Shown here: one piece after another, positions 35,978-44,512 of the stretch
How positions within the stretch are numbered: the stretch's first letter is position 1
How the letters are laid out: each line of letters starts with the position of its first letter
NCBI GenBank assembly: GCA_019639135.1
Contig: JAHBSL010000001.1
Location: 62,001 to 126,000 of the forward strand
Source of the DNA: Acidobacteriota bacterium
GTDB taxonomy: Bacteria > Acidobacteriota > Blastocatellia > Pyrinomonadales > Pyrinomonadaceae
Direction of reading: 5' to 3'
Length of the DNA stretch: 64,000 nt
Program-made: the position numbers and the translations under genes
The notes under the pieces: model-generated
Told to the model about the DNA's origin: nothing
Seen by the model: only the letters and a program-made list of their open reading frames with translations
The model's database searches: none

Positions 35978-36229
35978 TTTTACCGCTTCAGAAATAGTTT
36001 TCACGGCTCCGTGAAACATTCGCACGCCGCCGTGAAACATTCGCACGCCGCCGTGGAACATTTTAACGTGTCCGTGAAAATGTTTCACGCGTCGGTGGAA
36101 GATTTTCACGCCTCGATAAAACTATTTCACGGAGCAGTGAAAATGTTTCACGGAGCGGTGAAAACATTTCACGGAGCAGTGAATTAATTTCACGGAGCGG
36201 TGAAAATGTTCCACGTGCGGGATTCAGCA
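35978..36229. repeat. 21-bp tandem array, about 10 clear and 2 degenerate units
   Basis: Ten 21-bp units run from 35999 to 36208 without spacers, with weaker ones on each side. Typical unit: TTTCACGGAGCGGTGAAAAT. Each holds a 6-bp dyad TTTCAC-n6-GTGAAA; the first clear unit is an 18-bp near-perfect palindrome (TTTCACGG-CT-CCGTGAAA). In the other register GTGAAA-ATG-TTTCAC also pairs. A plus-strand frame from GTG 35969 stays open for 72 codons and reads as the heptad FHGAVKM; GGA/GGC, GCA/GCG/GCC and TCC/TCG changes there are synonymous. The array begins 107 bp upstream of the minus-strand gene start and ends 91 bp before the Eco29kI-like gene. Confidence 0.92.
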
Positions 36230-36242
36230 ATCTCCCTACGTG

Positions 36243-36262
36243 CTTTGCCCGTCTATGTGCGG
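36243..36262 (+). repeat. third copy of the TGCCCG...GATGTGCGG repeat
   Basis: CTTTGCCCGTCTATGTGCGG matches the two copies at 9449-9531 at 16 or so of 20 positions. It lies 58 bp before a restriction gene, as the others do. Confidence 0.4.
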
Positions 36263-36319
36263 AAAATCTCAGCTTTTCCTGCGATTTCATAAATATTTCC
36301 TATAAGTGAAAGTTCGAAT

Positions 36320-36841
36320 ATGTTCGCGGGTCGTGATAGCATTCGAAATATGGCGGCTTATGAACTTCCAGAGCGAGATGATCCTCATCATTTTGACTTC
36401 GATCATCATTTCGATTTCGATCTGGACCGGGCGATACGCTCGCAGGTGGTTGAACATCTTGAGGCGAGTCCATTATTGCCCTTAGAGTCCGGCACCGGCC
36501 CGGCGGAAAGCGGAATTTATGCACTTTATTACAAGGGAAAGCTCGTTTATATCGGTAAGGCATCGAAGGGAACTACGAAAAGCAAGCGAACGCTCCGCGA
36601 TCGGTTGAATGAACATGTTTCGAAAATCTCGGGCCGGAAAAATATCACCTTGGGCGATATGAAATGCCGATATTTGACGTTCGACAGCGAATGGTGGGTC
36701 TTTGCCGCGGAATTTGCCTTGATGGTTCATTACGAACCCGAATGGAACACCAGCGGCTTTGGAAGCAAAACGCCCGGCAAGGGAAGGCCGGGCACGGAAC
36801 GGGTCAGTAAATGGAACGAACTCTATCCGCCTAAGGACTAA
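36320..36841 (+). CDS. GIY-YIG restriction endonuclease, Eco29kI-like
   Basis: The 173-residue protein has the nuclease core GIYALYYKGKLVYIGKA (GIY at about 66, YIG at about 78), RDRLNEHVSK with the conserved Arg, and EFALMVHYEPEWNTSGFGS, whose Glu and Asn belong to the active site. The last stretch SKTPGKGRPGTE is a hallmark of Eco29kI (which cuts CCGCGG). A TATAAG lies just upstream. ATG 36320 is taken; the ATG at 36350 (MAAYELPERD) is an alternative. The N-terminal His/Asp-rich run (HHFDFDHHFDFDLD) is odd. It converges on a methyltransferase with a 4-bp overlap of the ends. Confidence 0.85.
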   Translation: MFAGRDSIRNMAAYELPERDDPHHFDFDHHFDFDLDRAIRSQVVEHLEASPLLPLESGTGPAESGIYALYYKGKLVYIGKASKGTTKSKRTLRDRLNEHVSKISGRKNITLGDMKCRYLTFDSEWWVFAAEFALMVHYEPEWNTSGFGSKTPGKGRPGTERVSKWNELYPPKD

Positions 36842-37536
36842 ATTCGTTCGCAGCTACTACTATTTCTACAGACGATCCAAAAGCAATGACGTTTTCGTGC
36901 ATGGTGTGCCTGTTTCCACTTCGTTGACATCATCGGGCCTTTACGAATTTTGATTATGAGGTCGCATACGGTAAAGCCCGCCTCTTCGGCCATTTGCATA
37001 AAGTCCACATGCGGCCATTTAGAGCGGTGATTGTTCACCATATCGGTGATCTTAGCGAATAAAACTCCCTCAGGCTTCAATACCCGCTTGGCTTCTCGCA
37101 GGAAAGGCGGATAAAGATAGCTGAGATTCCAATCCTGTTCCTTTCCGCATTCGATGGTTGCTCCAAAATCAACATCAAATCGCTTGACACTCTTCTCCCG
37201 ACCTTGCGGTCCGACGTGCGGAGGATCGTAGATCACAGCTCCAAACGAATCAGACTCCACACCGACCATTTTTCTATTGTCGCAGAGGATCATCGGATCA
37301 TGGCGGGGATCGATATCCATCGAAACGACCTTGCGTGACGAACCCTTCCAAATTCGGCCGGAATTGTAGGTTGCATCCAGGATGGGTTCGGGCGGAATTG
37401 AGGGATAAAACTGCAGCATTGCCTCAACAAGTTCAGGGTCTTGCCCCTCCCAAACACTGCTAAGCGGCACATAGGCAGATCTTTGCTCAATGAGATGTTC
37501 TTCCGCCGCGCCTGCTGGTGTGAAGTTGAGAAGCAT
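36838..37536 (-). CDS. DNA methyltransferase, DPPH motif, partner of the Eco29kI-like nuclease
   Basis: The ATG at 37536 is preferred over a TTG at 37542. The 232-residue protein has ILDATYNSGRIWKGSSRKVV (motif I-like), the catalytic motif IV DPPH in FGAVIYDPPHVGPQGREKSV, and LYPPFLREAKRVLKPEGVLF, AKITDMVNN as later motifs. DPPH is unusual but occurs in N4/N6 amino-MTases. The known Eco29kI partner makes 5-methylcytosine, so this nuclease-methylase pairing, if real, differs from the prototype. It converges on the nuclease gene. Confidence 0.8.
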   Translation of the reverse strand: MLLNFTPAGAAEEHLIEQRSAYVPLSSVWEGQDPELVEAMLQFYPSIPPEPILDATYNSGRIWKGSSRKVVSMDIDPRHDPMILCDNRKMVGVESDSFGAVIYDPPHVGPQGREKSVKRFDVDFGATIECGKEQDWNLSYLYPPFLREAKRVLKPEGVLFAKITDMVNNHRSKWPHVDFMQMAEEAGFTVCDLIIKIRKGPMMSTKWKQAHHARKRHCFWIVCRNSSSCERI

Positions 37537-37589
37537 AAACAAATAATATTTCTTTTCGAAAATTTATCAAACAGAATGCACCAGTTGAG

Positions 37590-38036
37590 TTAAGATTTCT
37601 GCGGGATGTCTTCGCCTTCGGGGAAGAATTCGAGCGAGGCGGAGTTTAGGCAGTAGCGTTGGCCGGTGGGCGGCGGGCCGTCGGGGAAGACGTGGCCTTG
37701 GTGGCCGCCGCAGCGTGCGCAGCGGATCTCGGTGCGGATCATGCCGTAGCTCGTGTCGCGGATGTAGGCGAGGTGTTCCTTGTCGAACGGCGAGTGGAAC
37801 GACGGCCAGCCCGTGCCGGAGTCGAACTTGTGCCGCGAGGTGAACAGTGGCAGCCCGCACAGGCGGCAGGCATAAACGCCATCGAGCTTGTTATCGAGCA
37901 GCGTCCCGCAAAACGGAGCCTCCGTGCCGTGGTTCAAGAGTATCCGGCGTTCCTCGTCGTTCAAATCGCTCGCCAAATTCTCAATAGCATCCGCCCCCAG
38001 CGGCGTAATGTCGTATCCGGATCTAGAAGTGCTCAT
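37590..38036 (-). CDS. msrB: peptide methionine (R)-S-oxide reductase
   Basis: MsrB reduces methionine-R-sulfoxide in proteins. The start ATG 38036 gives [20 protein letters not shown], and 148 residues. Zinc-binding CxxC pairs are in [11 protein letters not shown] and [27 protein letters not shown] and the nucleophile Cys in [13 protein letters not shown] are intact, so it should be active. A partial fossil of a second msrB lies at 9112-9234. A ~70-bp palindrome follows upstream of it at 38050. Confidence 0.97.
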   Translation of the reverse strand: MSTSRSGYDITPLGADAIENLASDLNDEERRILLNHGTEAPFCGTLLDNKLDGVYACRLCGLPLFTSRHKFDSGTGWPSFHSPFDKEHLAYIRDTSYGMIRTEIRCARCGGHQGHVFPDGPPPTGQRYCLNSASLEFFPEGEDIPQKS

Positions 38037-38049
38037 AATTTTATGACAA

Positions 38050-38118
38050 CAGATTAACACGGATGCCCGCGGATTATTCTCAAGAAATCCGCGAGCATCA
38101 GCGGGAATCCGTTGATTA
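38050..38118. repeat. large intergenic palindrome
   Basis: ACAGATTAACACGGATGC begins a nested inverted repeat: CGCGGATT pairs with AATCCGCG (inner) and GGATGCCCGC with GCGGGAATCC (outer). This is the common 'acagattaacacgga' dispersed palindrome of many bacterial genomes, sitting between msrB and the mazF-like gene. Confidence 0.7.
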
Positions 38119-38129
38119 AATTCGATGGC

Positions 38130-38468
38130 TTACCGTTCGGTAAGAAAACTGGCGAGGCGTTCAAGAAGGCGTTGATGGCGTACGGCATCGATCGAACCGA
38201 TCTTGCCGATAATATTCGAATTGGGCAGAACCGCGAGAAACCCGAGCCTGATGATCGACGCTCGTTGCAAGCCGCTCGCAGCAAAATCGGAACTTGATTC
38301 GTCGAGGAGGTCGTCAAAGCCCTTAACTTCATGACGCAGTTGTGTGCTGACACCGCAAACCAATCGGTCACCGAATCCCGGCATAATCCGCAAAACAACT
38401 GCGGGACGGTTCTTCGCAACACCGTCGGCCTGACGAATGCTTGTCAGAATAACATCACCTTCGTTCAT
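38130..38468 (-). CDS. type II toxin, MazF/PemK family
   Basis: The 112-residue protein has MNEGDVILTSIRQADGVAKN and RPAVVLRIMPGFGDRLVCGV, the MazF-like barrel with the conserved Arg-Pro, and IIRLGFLAVLPNSNIIGKIG later. MazF toxins are RNases that cut mRNA or rRNA at short motifs. It overlaps the antitoxin gene upstream by 14 bases. Its 3' end runs to within 12 bp of the palindrome downstream. Confidence 0.85.
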   Translation of the reverse strand: MNEGDVILTSIRQADGVAKNRPAVVLRIMPGFGDRLVCGVSTQLRHEVKGFDDLLDESSSDFAASGLQRASIIRLGFLAVLPNSNIIGKIGSIDAVRHQRLLERLASFLTER

Positions 38469-38694
38469 AAGAAGGGTTTTCCTCGATCAGATCGGTGTAG
38501 GTATATTCCGGTTCGTCGTCGCCGTAGGCATTTTCCAACCCTTCGGAGGAAAACTGAAGCCAGTCTTTGCGTTCTGCGTTCTCGTCTTCGCTCAAGACGG
38601 TAACGAGCAACTTTGTGTTTGGCTCAAGCGAGTAAGATTCGTCGAGGATCACATGCGTTCCATTGAAATGGGCTCTTAGCGTTACTGACGGCAT
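38455..38694 (-). CDS. antitoxin of the MazF-type pair
   Basis: The 79-residue protein starts PSVTLRAHFNGTHVILDESY (a beta-hairpin start seen in DUF2281/104-like antitoxins), followed by the charged tail RKDWLQFSSEGLENAYGDDE and PEYTYTDLIEENPS. GGAG lies nine bases before the ATG. The gene overlaps the toxin gene, so translation is coupled. A promoter is proposed just upstream. Its family is recognised by pattern only. Confidence 0.8.
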   Translation of the reverse strand: MPSVTLRAHFNGTHVILDESYSLEPNTKLLVTVLSEDENAERKDWLQFSSEGLENAYGDDEPEYTYTDLIEENPSYERR

Positions 38695-38719
38695 ACTTTT
38701 TCTCCGAATTTCAAAGTAA

Positions 38720-38747
38720 ATAATAGATGAACTTGTCGCGATAGCAA
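38720..38747 (-). promoter_or_regulatory. candidate promoter of the MazF-type pair
   Basis: On the minus strand TTGCTA (38742-38747) and TATTAT (38720-38725) are 16 bp apart. It sits between lpxD and the antitoxin gene and overlaps no coding sequence. Confidence 0.4.
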
Positions 38748-38748
38748 A

Positions 38749-39774
38749 CTACTCGTTGGTATCGAAGACCATTCGTTCGAGCTTTTTGAGCCGCTGGGCA
38801 AATTCGCCGAGCCGGCGGTAGGCGGCGGTCGAGCGGAGCCAATCTTTGTTGTCGAAGCCGGGGATGCCGCTGATCACCTTGCCGGGTTCGATGTCGTGCG
38901 AGGTTGCCGACTTGGCGGTTATCACTGCGTCGTCGCCGACCTTCAAATGCCCCGCGATGCCGACCTGACCGGCGAGTATCACGCGTTTGCCGATCACACT
39001 CGAACCGGCGAGTCCCGTTTGCGAGCAGATCAGCGCGTCTTCATCGACCGTGCACGAATGGCCGATCTGGACGAGGTTGTCGATCTTCGCACCGCGTTTG
39101 ATACGCGTCTCGCCGACCGAGGCACAATCGATGGCCGTGTTCGAACCGATCTCGACGTCGTCCTCAAGCACGACGCGGCCGACCTGCGGGATCTTAAGCC
39201 AGCGTTTCTCCTCGTCCTTCGCATAGCCAAAGCCGTCGGAACCGATGGTCGTGTTGTTGTGGATGATGCAGCGGCGGCCGATCTCGCAATTTTCTCTAAC
39301 GGAAACGCCGGAATGAATGACCGAGCCTTCGCCGATCGAAACACCTTCATAGATGGTAGCATTCGGGAAGATCTTCACGCCTTTATCTATTCTGCAGCCC
39401 GCGGAAATGACGACATTCGCTCCTATCTCCGCCTCGGGAGAGACCTCCGCCGTTTCGTCGATCACGGCCGATGGGTGAATGCCCGGCTTGATCGTTCTCT
39501 CGGGATGAAACAGCCGAAGCGCACGCGTATAGGCGAGATATGCGTCCTTCGCACGGAGCACGGCGAGGTCTTCGCGGCCAGCCTCGACGCCTTCGTTGAG
39601 AAAGATGGCACTCGCCTTGGTTTCCTTCAACTGCGGAGTGTATTTCGGATTTGCCAGGAACGTAACATCGCCCTCACCTGCGATATCAAGCCCCGCAGCG
39701 GCGGCGATCTCGGCCTCCGGCGAGCCGGATTCGAGCGTGGTTCCGGTCTTTTCCGCAAGTTCGGATAGTTTCAT
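38749..39774 (-). CDS. lpxD: UDP-3-O-acylglucosamine N-acyltransferase
   Basis: LpxD adds the N-linked hydroxyacyl chain in lipid A synthesis, the third step. The 341-residue protein has the N-terminal uridine-binding domain (GDVTFLANPKYTPQL) and a left-handed beta helix of hexad repeats (PGIHPSAVIDETAEVSPEAE and onward). The catalytic His is in RRCIIHNNTTIGSDGFGYAK. The C-terminal helices end VFDTNE. It shows that the organism makes lipid A. No other lpx gene is in the window. Confidence 0.96.
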   Translation of the reverse strand: MKLSELAEKTGTTLESGSPEAEIAAAAGLDIAGEGDVTFLANPKYTPQLKETKASAIFLNEGVEAGREDLAVLRAKDAYLAYTRALRLFHPERTIKPGIHPSAVIDETAEVSPEAEIGANVVISAGCRIDKGVKIFPNATIYEGVSIGEGSVIHSGVSVRENCEIGRRCIIHNNTTIGSDGFGYAKDEEKRWLKIPQVGRVVLEDDVEIGSNTAIDCASVGETRIKRGAKIDNLVQIGHSCTVDEDALICSQTGLAGSSVIGKRVILAGQVGIAGHLKVGDDAVITAKSATSHDIEPGKVISGIPGFDNKDWLRSTAAYRRLGEFAQRLKKLERMVFDTNE

Positions 39775-39907
39775 AGAAATATACCTTGAAATGCCAAGTC
39801 GGGTTGTGCAACACTAGTTGTATCAAACCCCTTCCGCCAAGCAAAGCCCCCAAGATTTTGCCCGCGATTTGACCGAATTTTGTTCAAACGATAGGAGCAC
39901 TCATTAA

Positions 39908-40504
39908 ATGGTAAATGAAACAGCGACAGCGGCCTCGCAGAGCAAGGCTATCCACAGCGGTATTGCGGAGAGCGTCAGGGCATCGGTAAATGCAAAGGTG
40001 ATCGGCCGCGGCGAATGCGACCGGCGGCATAATTTGCTCGTCGCCAATGCGGCTATCGGCATCGGCAGCCGGAACGGCGGCAAAAAGGGCGAAATGTACA
40101 TCGGCAATATGCGGGTGCGGCTCGGCGACGGGCTGATCTGCACGCCGGATATCGTGATCGTCGCCAACGACCCGAACTTCTCGACCGCCGCCGAAGAGGA
40201 ACTGCTCAACCCGACGGTGATCATTGATGTATTTTCCTCGCGGTCTGATTCGCTAGAGAAAACGCGGAAGCTCGAGAGCTTTTTGGCGACGGACAGCATC
40301 AAGGAATGCCTGCTCGTAAAGCAGGACGAAATGCGGGTCGAGCATTATGCTCGGCAGAACCAAAAGCAATGGATCTACCGCATTTACAACGAAAAGGACG
40401 ACGTGATCACGATAGACGCCGCGGGCTGCAAGATCTCGATGCAGGAGATCTATGCGAAGGTCGATCTCGCCCGGGCACAGTTTGCCTCGCGGTCGCTAAA
40501 TTAG
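39908..40504 (+). CDS. Uma2-family (DUF820) PD-(D/E)xK nuclease-like protein
   Basis: The 198-residue protein has ECDRRHNLLVANAAIGIGSR, then DGLICTPDIVIVANDP with the Asp of the fold, and LNPTVIIDVFSSRSDSLEKT, where the usual VIEV is VIDV, so Asp replaces Glu at a likely catalytic place. Uma2 proteins are common in cyanobacteria and Acidobacteria and their role is unknown. AGGAG lies ten bases before the ATG. It converges on priA with a 2-bp gap. Confidence 0.82.
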   Translation: MVNETATAASQSKAIHSGIAESVRASVNAKVIGRGECDRRHNLLVANAAIGIGSRNGGKKGEMYIGNMRVRLGDGLICTPDIVIVANDPNFSTAAEEELLNPTVIIDVFSSRSDSLEKTRKLESFLATDSIKECLLVKQDEMRVEHYARQNQKQWIYRIYNEKDDVITIDAAGCKISMQEIYAKVDLARAQFASRSLN

Positions 40505-40506
40505 GA

Positions 40507-42978
40507 TCAGAGCAGGTCGAGCGGATCGATCTGCACCTGAAGGATACGGCGGTCGGAGCCCGAGGCCTCGGCCTCACGCATTGCCGAATCGATAAGCTCG
40601 CGGAGGAGTTTTCGGTTCGGCGATTTTAGTATGGTCTGGATCCGCCATTCGTTCTTGATGCGGGCGATCGATGCCTCGGCGGGCCCGAGGATGCGGACCT
40701 CTTTCTTCGGGTTGGCTCTGTCTAGCGACCGGCGAAGGATCTCGGCGGTCTGCATCGCATAGGGCCGATCGCGGTGCTTTGCCATTATCGAAGCGACCAC
40801 TGAATAAGGCGGATACCCGAGCCGCTCGCGGTACCGCATCTCCTCCTCGAAAAAGCCGTCGAAATCTTGCTCAGACGCACGCTGGAGAGCGTAATGCTCG
40901 GGGTGATACGTCTGGATCAGAACACGGCCGGCAAGGCTGCCGCGTCCGGCACGACCGGCGACCTGCGTCAGGAGCTGAAAGGTTCTCTCGGCTGCGTGAT
41001 AGTCGGGAAGGCCGAGGCCGTTATCGACCGAGACAACGCCGACGAGCGTTACGTTATGAAAATCGTGGCCCTTGGCGAGAATCTGCGTGCCGACAAGCAG
41101 GTCGATCTCGCCGCGGTCAAAGGCGAGCAGAGTACGGTCGAGTTCGCCTTTTCGCTTCATCGTGTCGCGGTCAACGCGGGCGATCCGCAGCTTCGGGAAC
41201 TGCTTGCAAAGCAGCTCCTCGATCTGTTCCGTGCCCTGCCCGATGAAGTAGAGATACTCGCTCTCGCAGAACGGGCAAACGCTCGGCGGGTCGGTCGTAT
41301 AGCTGCAGTAATGACAGATAAGCCGCGAGCCGGATTTGTGGTATGTCAGCGTGATGTCGCAGTTCTTGCATCGAAGGCTTTCGCCGCAGCTCCGGCAGAG
41401 AACGAAGGACGAGAAGCCGCGGCGGTTCAGCAGCATCATCGTTTGCTCGCCTCGCCGGTGAGTTTCCTCGATCGCCTCGGCGAGCTTCGGCGAGATGACA
41501 ACGTCCTTGCCCGCCCGCTTGAAGACTTCACGCATATCGATCAGTTCAACCTCTGCCAGCGGCCGGCCGCCGATCCGCTCGGGCATCCGCAGATATTCAT
41601 ACTTGCCGTTATGTGCGTTGTTGAACGACTCGAGCGACGGCGTCGCGGAGCCGAGAACCACGACGGCACCGGCACGATGCGCACGCATGACGGCGACGTC
41701 GCGGCCGTGGTAAAAAGGCGATTCGTTCTGCCGATACGACGCGTCGTGCTCTTCATCGACTATGATCAAACCGGGATCGGCAAGCGGAGCGAACACCGCC
41801 GAGCGGGTGCCGATAACTATCCTCGCCTCGCCGCTGCGGATCCGCCGCCATTCGTCGAACCGCTCGCCGGCGGAAAGGTTTGAGTGAAGAATCGCAACTT
41901 TATTACCGAATGCATCGCGAAGCCGCCGGGAAAAGACGGGCGTCAGGGCGATCTCCGGGACAAGCATCAGCGAGGAGAGGCCATCGGCGAGAGCCTGTCG
42001 CATCGCACGAATATATACCTCGGTCTTGCCGCTGCCGGTTACACCGTGGAGCAGAAATGCCTTGAACGTTTCACCGCTAAGTGCGTTGGTGATGCTTTCA
42101 AGAGCGTTGGCCTGATCTTTCGTCAGCTTTAGCTCAGGCTGCTTCGTTTCTTCGTAACCGGTCAGCGGGTCGCGGATCTCTTCGGCGATGAAGACCTCAA
42201 GCAAGCCCTTTTTGGCAAGGGTGGTTACGGGCGAGGAACTAACGCCAGCGCGTTCGAGCAGATCGGTGAAGAACATCTCGCCGCCGCTCGAACGGAGTGC
42301 GGAAAGGACCTTTCGGTGCTGCTCGGGAAGCGAGCTTTCGGCCTGAGCATCGCCCGAGAGAAGCCTGACGGCCTTTCGCCGCTTTGGCTTCACCTTTGCC
42401 TCGACGGTCGTCTCAGCGGCGACGGCAAACCCGGCCTTTATCAGTTCGCGAAGCACTCCGCCGGCGGAGCGGCCGGCATCTTTCAGCAGTTCGCTTTGAA
42501 GAACCGAATCGCTCGCCGTTAATCGCGTGAGCAGCTTGTGCTTTACGGTGCCTTCGCGTTTGAGATCGCGGAGTTCGAGCCGGCCGCGTTCGGTGATCGA
42601 GACCGAGCGGTCGACGGTTACGTTTATGCCAGCCGGAAGTGCGGCCTTCAGCATCTCGCCCCACGATGCAAGGTAATGGTCGGCCGCCCAACGCGTAAGC
42701 TCGAATATCTCGGGCGTGATCAGCGGCTCCTCATCTTCAAGTGAGGTGATCGCCCGGACCTGATCCGGCGAGAGCGAGCCATCGGCCGGAAGGCGTTCGG
42801 GAAATCCGATGATGTAACCTGTAAAACTCCGCTTGCCGAAAGGAACGATCACGCGGGCACCAAGCTTTGCCGTTCCCAGCATTTTGGCCGGCATTTGATA
42901 GGTGAAACCATGGCGAACCGGGAGAGGCAATGCAACCTCTAAATAAGCGTGTGAGGGGCTTTCAGCGGCTTGTGACAT
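40507..42978 (-). CDS. priA: primosomal protein N' (replication restart helicase)
   Basis: PriA is a 3'-5' DNA helicase that reloads the replisome at stalled forks. The start ATG 42978 gives MSQAAESPSHAYLEVALPLP and 823 residues; the frame is open to 43068 but an earlier start would run into the divergent gene. The 3'DNA-binding domain (HGFTYQMPA) is followed by Walker A HGVTGSGKTEVYIRA, DEEHDASYRQ (DEEH box), and a Cys-rich zinc region (VLCRSCGESLRCKNCDITL, CHYCSYTTDPPSVCPFCESE). GTQILAKGHDFHNV and QVAGRAGRG are helicase motifs. Confidence 0.96.
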   Translation of the reverse strand: MSQAAESPSHAYLEVALPLPVRHGFTYQMPAKMLGTAKLGARVIVPFGKRSFTGYIIGFPERLPADGSLSPDQVRAITSLEDEEPLITPEIFELTRWAADHYLASWGEMLKAALPAGINVTVDRSVSITERGRLELRDLKREGTVKHKLLTRLTASDSVLQSELLKDAGRSAGGVLRELIKAGFAVAAETTVEAKVKPKRRKAVRLLSGDAQAESSLPEQHRKVLSALRSSGGEMFFTDLLERAGVSSSPVTTLAKKGLLEVFIAEEIRDPLTGYEETKQPELKLTKDQANALESITNALSGETFKAFLLHGVTGSGKTEVYIRAMRQALADGLSSLMLVPEIALTPVFSRRLRDAFGNKVAILHSNLSAGERFDEWRRIRSGEARIVIGTRSAVFAPLADPGLIIVDEEHDASYRQNESPFYHGRDVAVMRAHRAGAVVVLGSATPSLESFNNAHNGKYEYLRMPERIGGRPLAEVELIDMREVFKRAGKDVVISPKLAEAIEETHRRGEQTMMLLNRRGFSSFVLCRSCGESLRCKNCDITLTYHKSGSRLICHYCSYTTDPPSVCPFCESEYLYFIGQGTEQIEELLCKQFPKLRIARVDRDTMKRKGELDRTLLAFDRGEIDLLVGTQILAKGHDFHNVTLVGVVSVDNGLGLPDYHAAERTFQLLTQVAGRAGRGSLAGRVLIQTYHPEHYALQRASEQDFDGFFEEEMRYRERLGYPPYSVVASIMAKHRDRPYAMQTAEILRRSLDRANPKKEVRILGPAEASIARIKNEWRIQTILKSPNRKLLRELIDSAMREAEASGSDRRILQVQIDPLDLL

Positions 42979-43045
42979 TTCGAGAAACGGCAATCGAGAT
43001 GATAACCTATGGCAAATTTCTGACCAACGCCGGAGCACGAAGACA

Positions 43046-43561
43046 ATGGAATCGCTCGATAATTTCAACGAAAAGCCGAAACGGAACCTAGCGGGCCTAA
43101 TGGTCGGAGGCGTGGTCGGGCTTGTGCTTCTCGGGCTCGGGATCTGGATATTGACGCTTCAGCCCTCCATCGAGGAGCAAAAGGTCGCCGTGCTTGAGGG
43201 GGCTTATAAAGAGGGTAGTCCGGAGTTTGAAACACTGACGAACGACATCGTCATCGCAACCAGCCGCGATACCGTCGAATCGCCGAACGCCTTCGGGACG
43301 ATCTCGATGTTCATCCGTGGCACGGTGCGGAACAAAGGAACGAGGACGATCAACGGGTTGGAAATCAATGTTGCCGTGAGAAATTCGGAATCGCAGGTGA
43401 TCAAGGAAAAGCGGCTGCTGGCGATACCGGAAAAGCACGCGAGCCTCGGCCCGGGCGAGACCATCACCGTCAACCTGACCATCGACGGCTTTAAGCAGGA
43501 TGATGACCGGGCTGACATTCGCTGGAAGGTGACGGCGATCCGCACCGAAAAGCCTCTTTAG
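43046..43561 (+). CDS. single-pass membrane protein with an extracytoplasmic FxLYD-like domain
   Basis: The 171-residue protein has a basic N-terminus (NEKPKRN), a transmembrane helix (about 16-40, VGGVVGLVLLGLGIWILTL) and a beta-rich domain outside (GTVRNKGTRTINGLEINVAV, SLGPGETITVNLTIDGF) of the FxLYD/DUF3426-like kind. It is divergent from priA and overlaps the ABC ATPase 3' end by four bases. Function unknown. Confidence 0.75.
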   Translation: MESLDNFNEKPKRNLAGLMVGGVVGLVLLGLGIWILTLQPSIEEQKVAVLEGAYKEGSPEFETLTNDIVIATSRDTVESPNAFGTISMFIRGTVRNKGTRTINGLEINVAVRNSESQVIKEKRLLAIPEKHASLGPGETITVNLTIDGFKQDDDRADIRWKVTAIRTEKPL

Positions 43562-44502
43562 TCCTCGTCTGGCTTCTCGATGAAGAGGTCCTCAAGCGAT
43601 TGCTTGACCGGAAGTACGGAGATGAGCTTACCGTAGTTATCTCGAATCGTCCGCAGGATGCCTTCGATCGATTCCTCGTTTTCCACTTCGATCGCGATTC
43701 CGTTCGGCTTGCCGGTAACGACAGCACCCTTGCTAAGAGCTTCGATCTGAGCAACGGCGGCCGGCGAGAGGCCGGAGGCGATGACCTCAAAGCCGCGGCG
43801 ACCGGTATCCCGGCTTAGAAGTTCCTGCAGGTCGCCGGTTGCAAAGAGCTTGCCCTTTCGCAGGATCGCAACCTCATCGCAGAGAGCCTCGACATCAGAA
43901 AGGATGTGCGTGGACATAAAAACCGAGGTGCCTTTGGCCTTGAGCCCGGCAATAAGTTCGCGGATCTCGCGGCGGCCGACAGGGTCGAGCCCGCTCATCG
44001 GTTCATCAAGAAACACGATCTCCGGTTCATTGATCAAGGCCTGGGCAAGTCCGACACGCTGTTGCATTCCTTTCGAGAATTTACGGAGCTGCCGCTTCCA
44101 CGCGATCTCCTCGATCCCGACAGCGTTCAGCAGTTGCTCCGACCGCGAGCTTCGCACCGCTGCATCAAGCCCGAAAAGTTGGCCGAAATAGTCGAGCAGC
44201 TCGAGCGGCGTTAGATAATCATAGAAATACGGGTTTTCGGGGCAATAGCCGATCCGCGAACGCATTTTTACGTCATAGATCGGCGAGCCGAGGATCTTCG
44301 CACTTCCTTCGGTCGGGAAGATAAGTCCCATCAAGATCTTGATGGTCGTCGTTTTCCCGGCACCGTTTCCGCCGAGAAAACCGAAGATGCCGCCGGGCTT
44401 TACGTTGAGGCTAAGGTCATCGAGAGCCCGCACCTTCCGCTTTCGCCAGAAGCCGACGTCATAATCTTTCGAAAGCCCTTCGATCTCAACAATGTTTTCC
44501 AT
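43558..44502 (-). CDS. ABC transporter ATP-binding protein
   Basis: The 314-residue ATPase has Walker A FLGGNGAGKTTTIKILMGL (about 40), the signature FSKGMQQRVGLAQALI (about 140), Walker B VFLDEPMSGLDPVGRREI and the His-switch FMSTHILSDVEALC. The C-terminal 80 residues (VIASGLSPAAVAQIEALSKG) are the domain typical of CcmA/NatA-type exporters. It is the last of three genes with a TPR-like protein and a permease, so an export function (natural product, lipid or Na+-type) is likely. Confidence 0.93.
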   Translation of the reverse strand: MENIVEIEGLSKDYDVGFWRKRKVRALDDLSLNVKPGGIFGFLGGNGAGKTTTIKILMGLIFPTEGSAKILGSPIYDVKMRSRIGYCPENPYFYDYLTPLELLDYFGQLFGLDAAVRSSRSEQLLNAVGIEEIAWKRQLRKFSKGMQQRVGLAQALINEPEIVFLDEPMSGLDPVGRREIRELIAGLKAKGTSVFMSTHILSDVEALCDEVAILRKGKLFATGDLQELLSRDTGRRGFEVIASGLSPAAVAQIEALSKGAVVTGKPNGIAIEVENEESIEGILRTIRDNYGKLISVLPVKQSLEDLFIEKPDED

Positions 44503-44512
44503 ACTTTGAAAA

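Noticed and set aside
40867..41883. 338-codon ORF opposite priA
   Set aside because: Shadow of priA.
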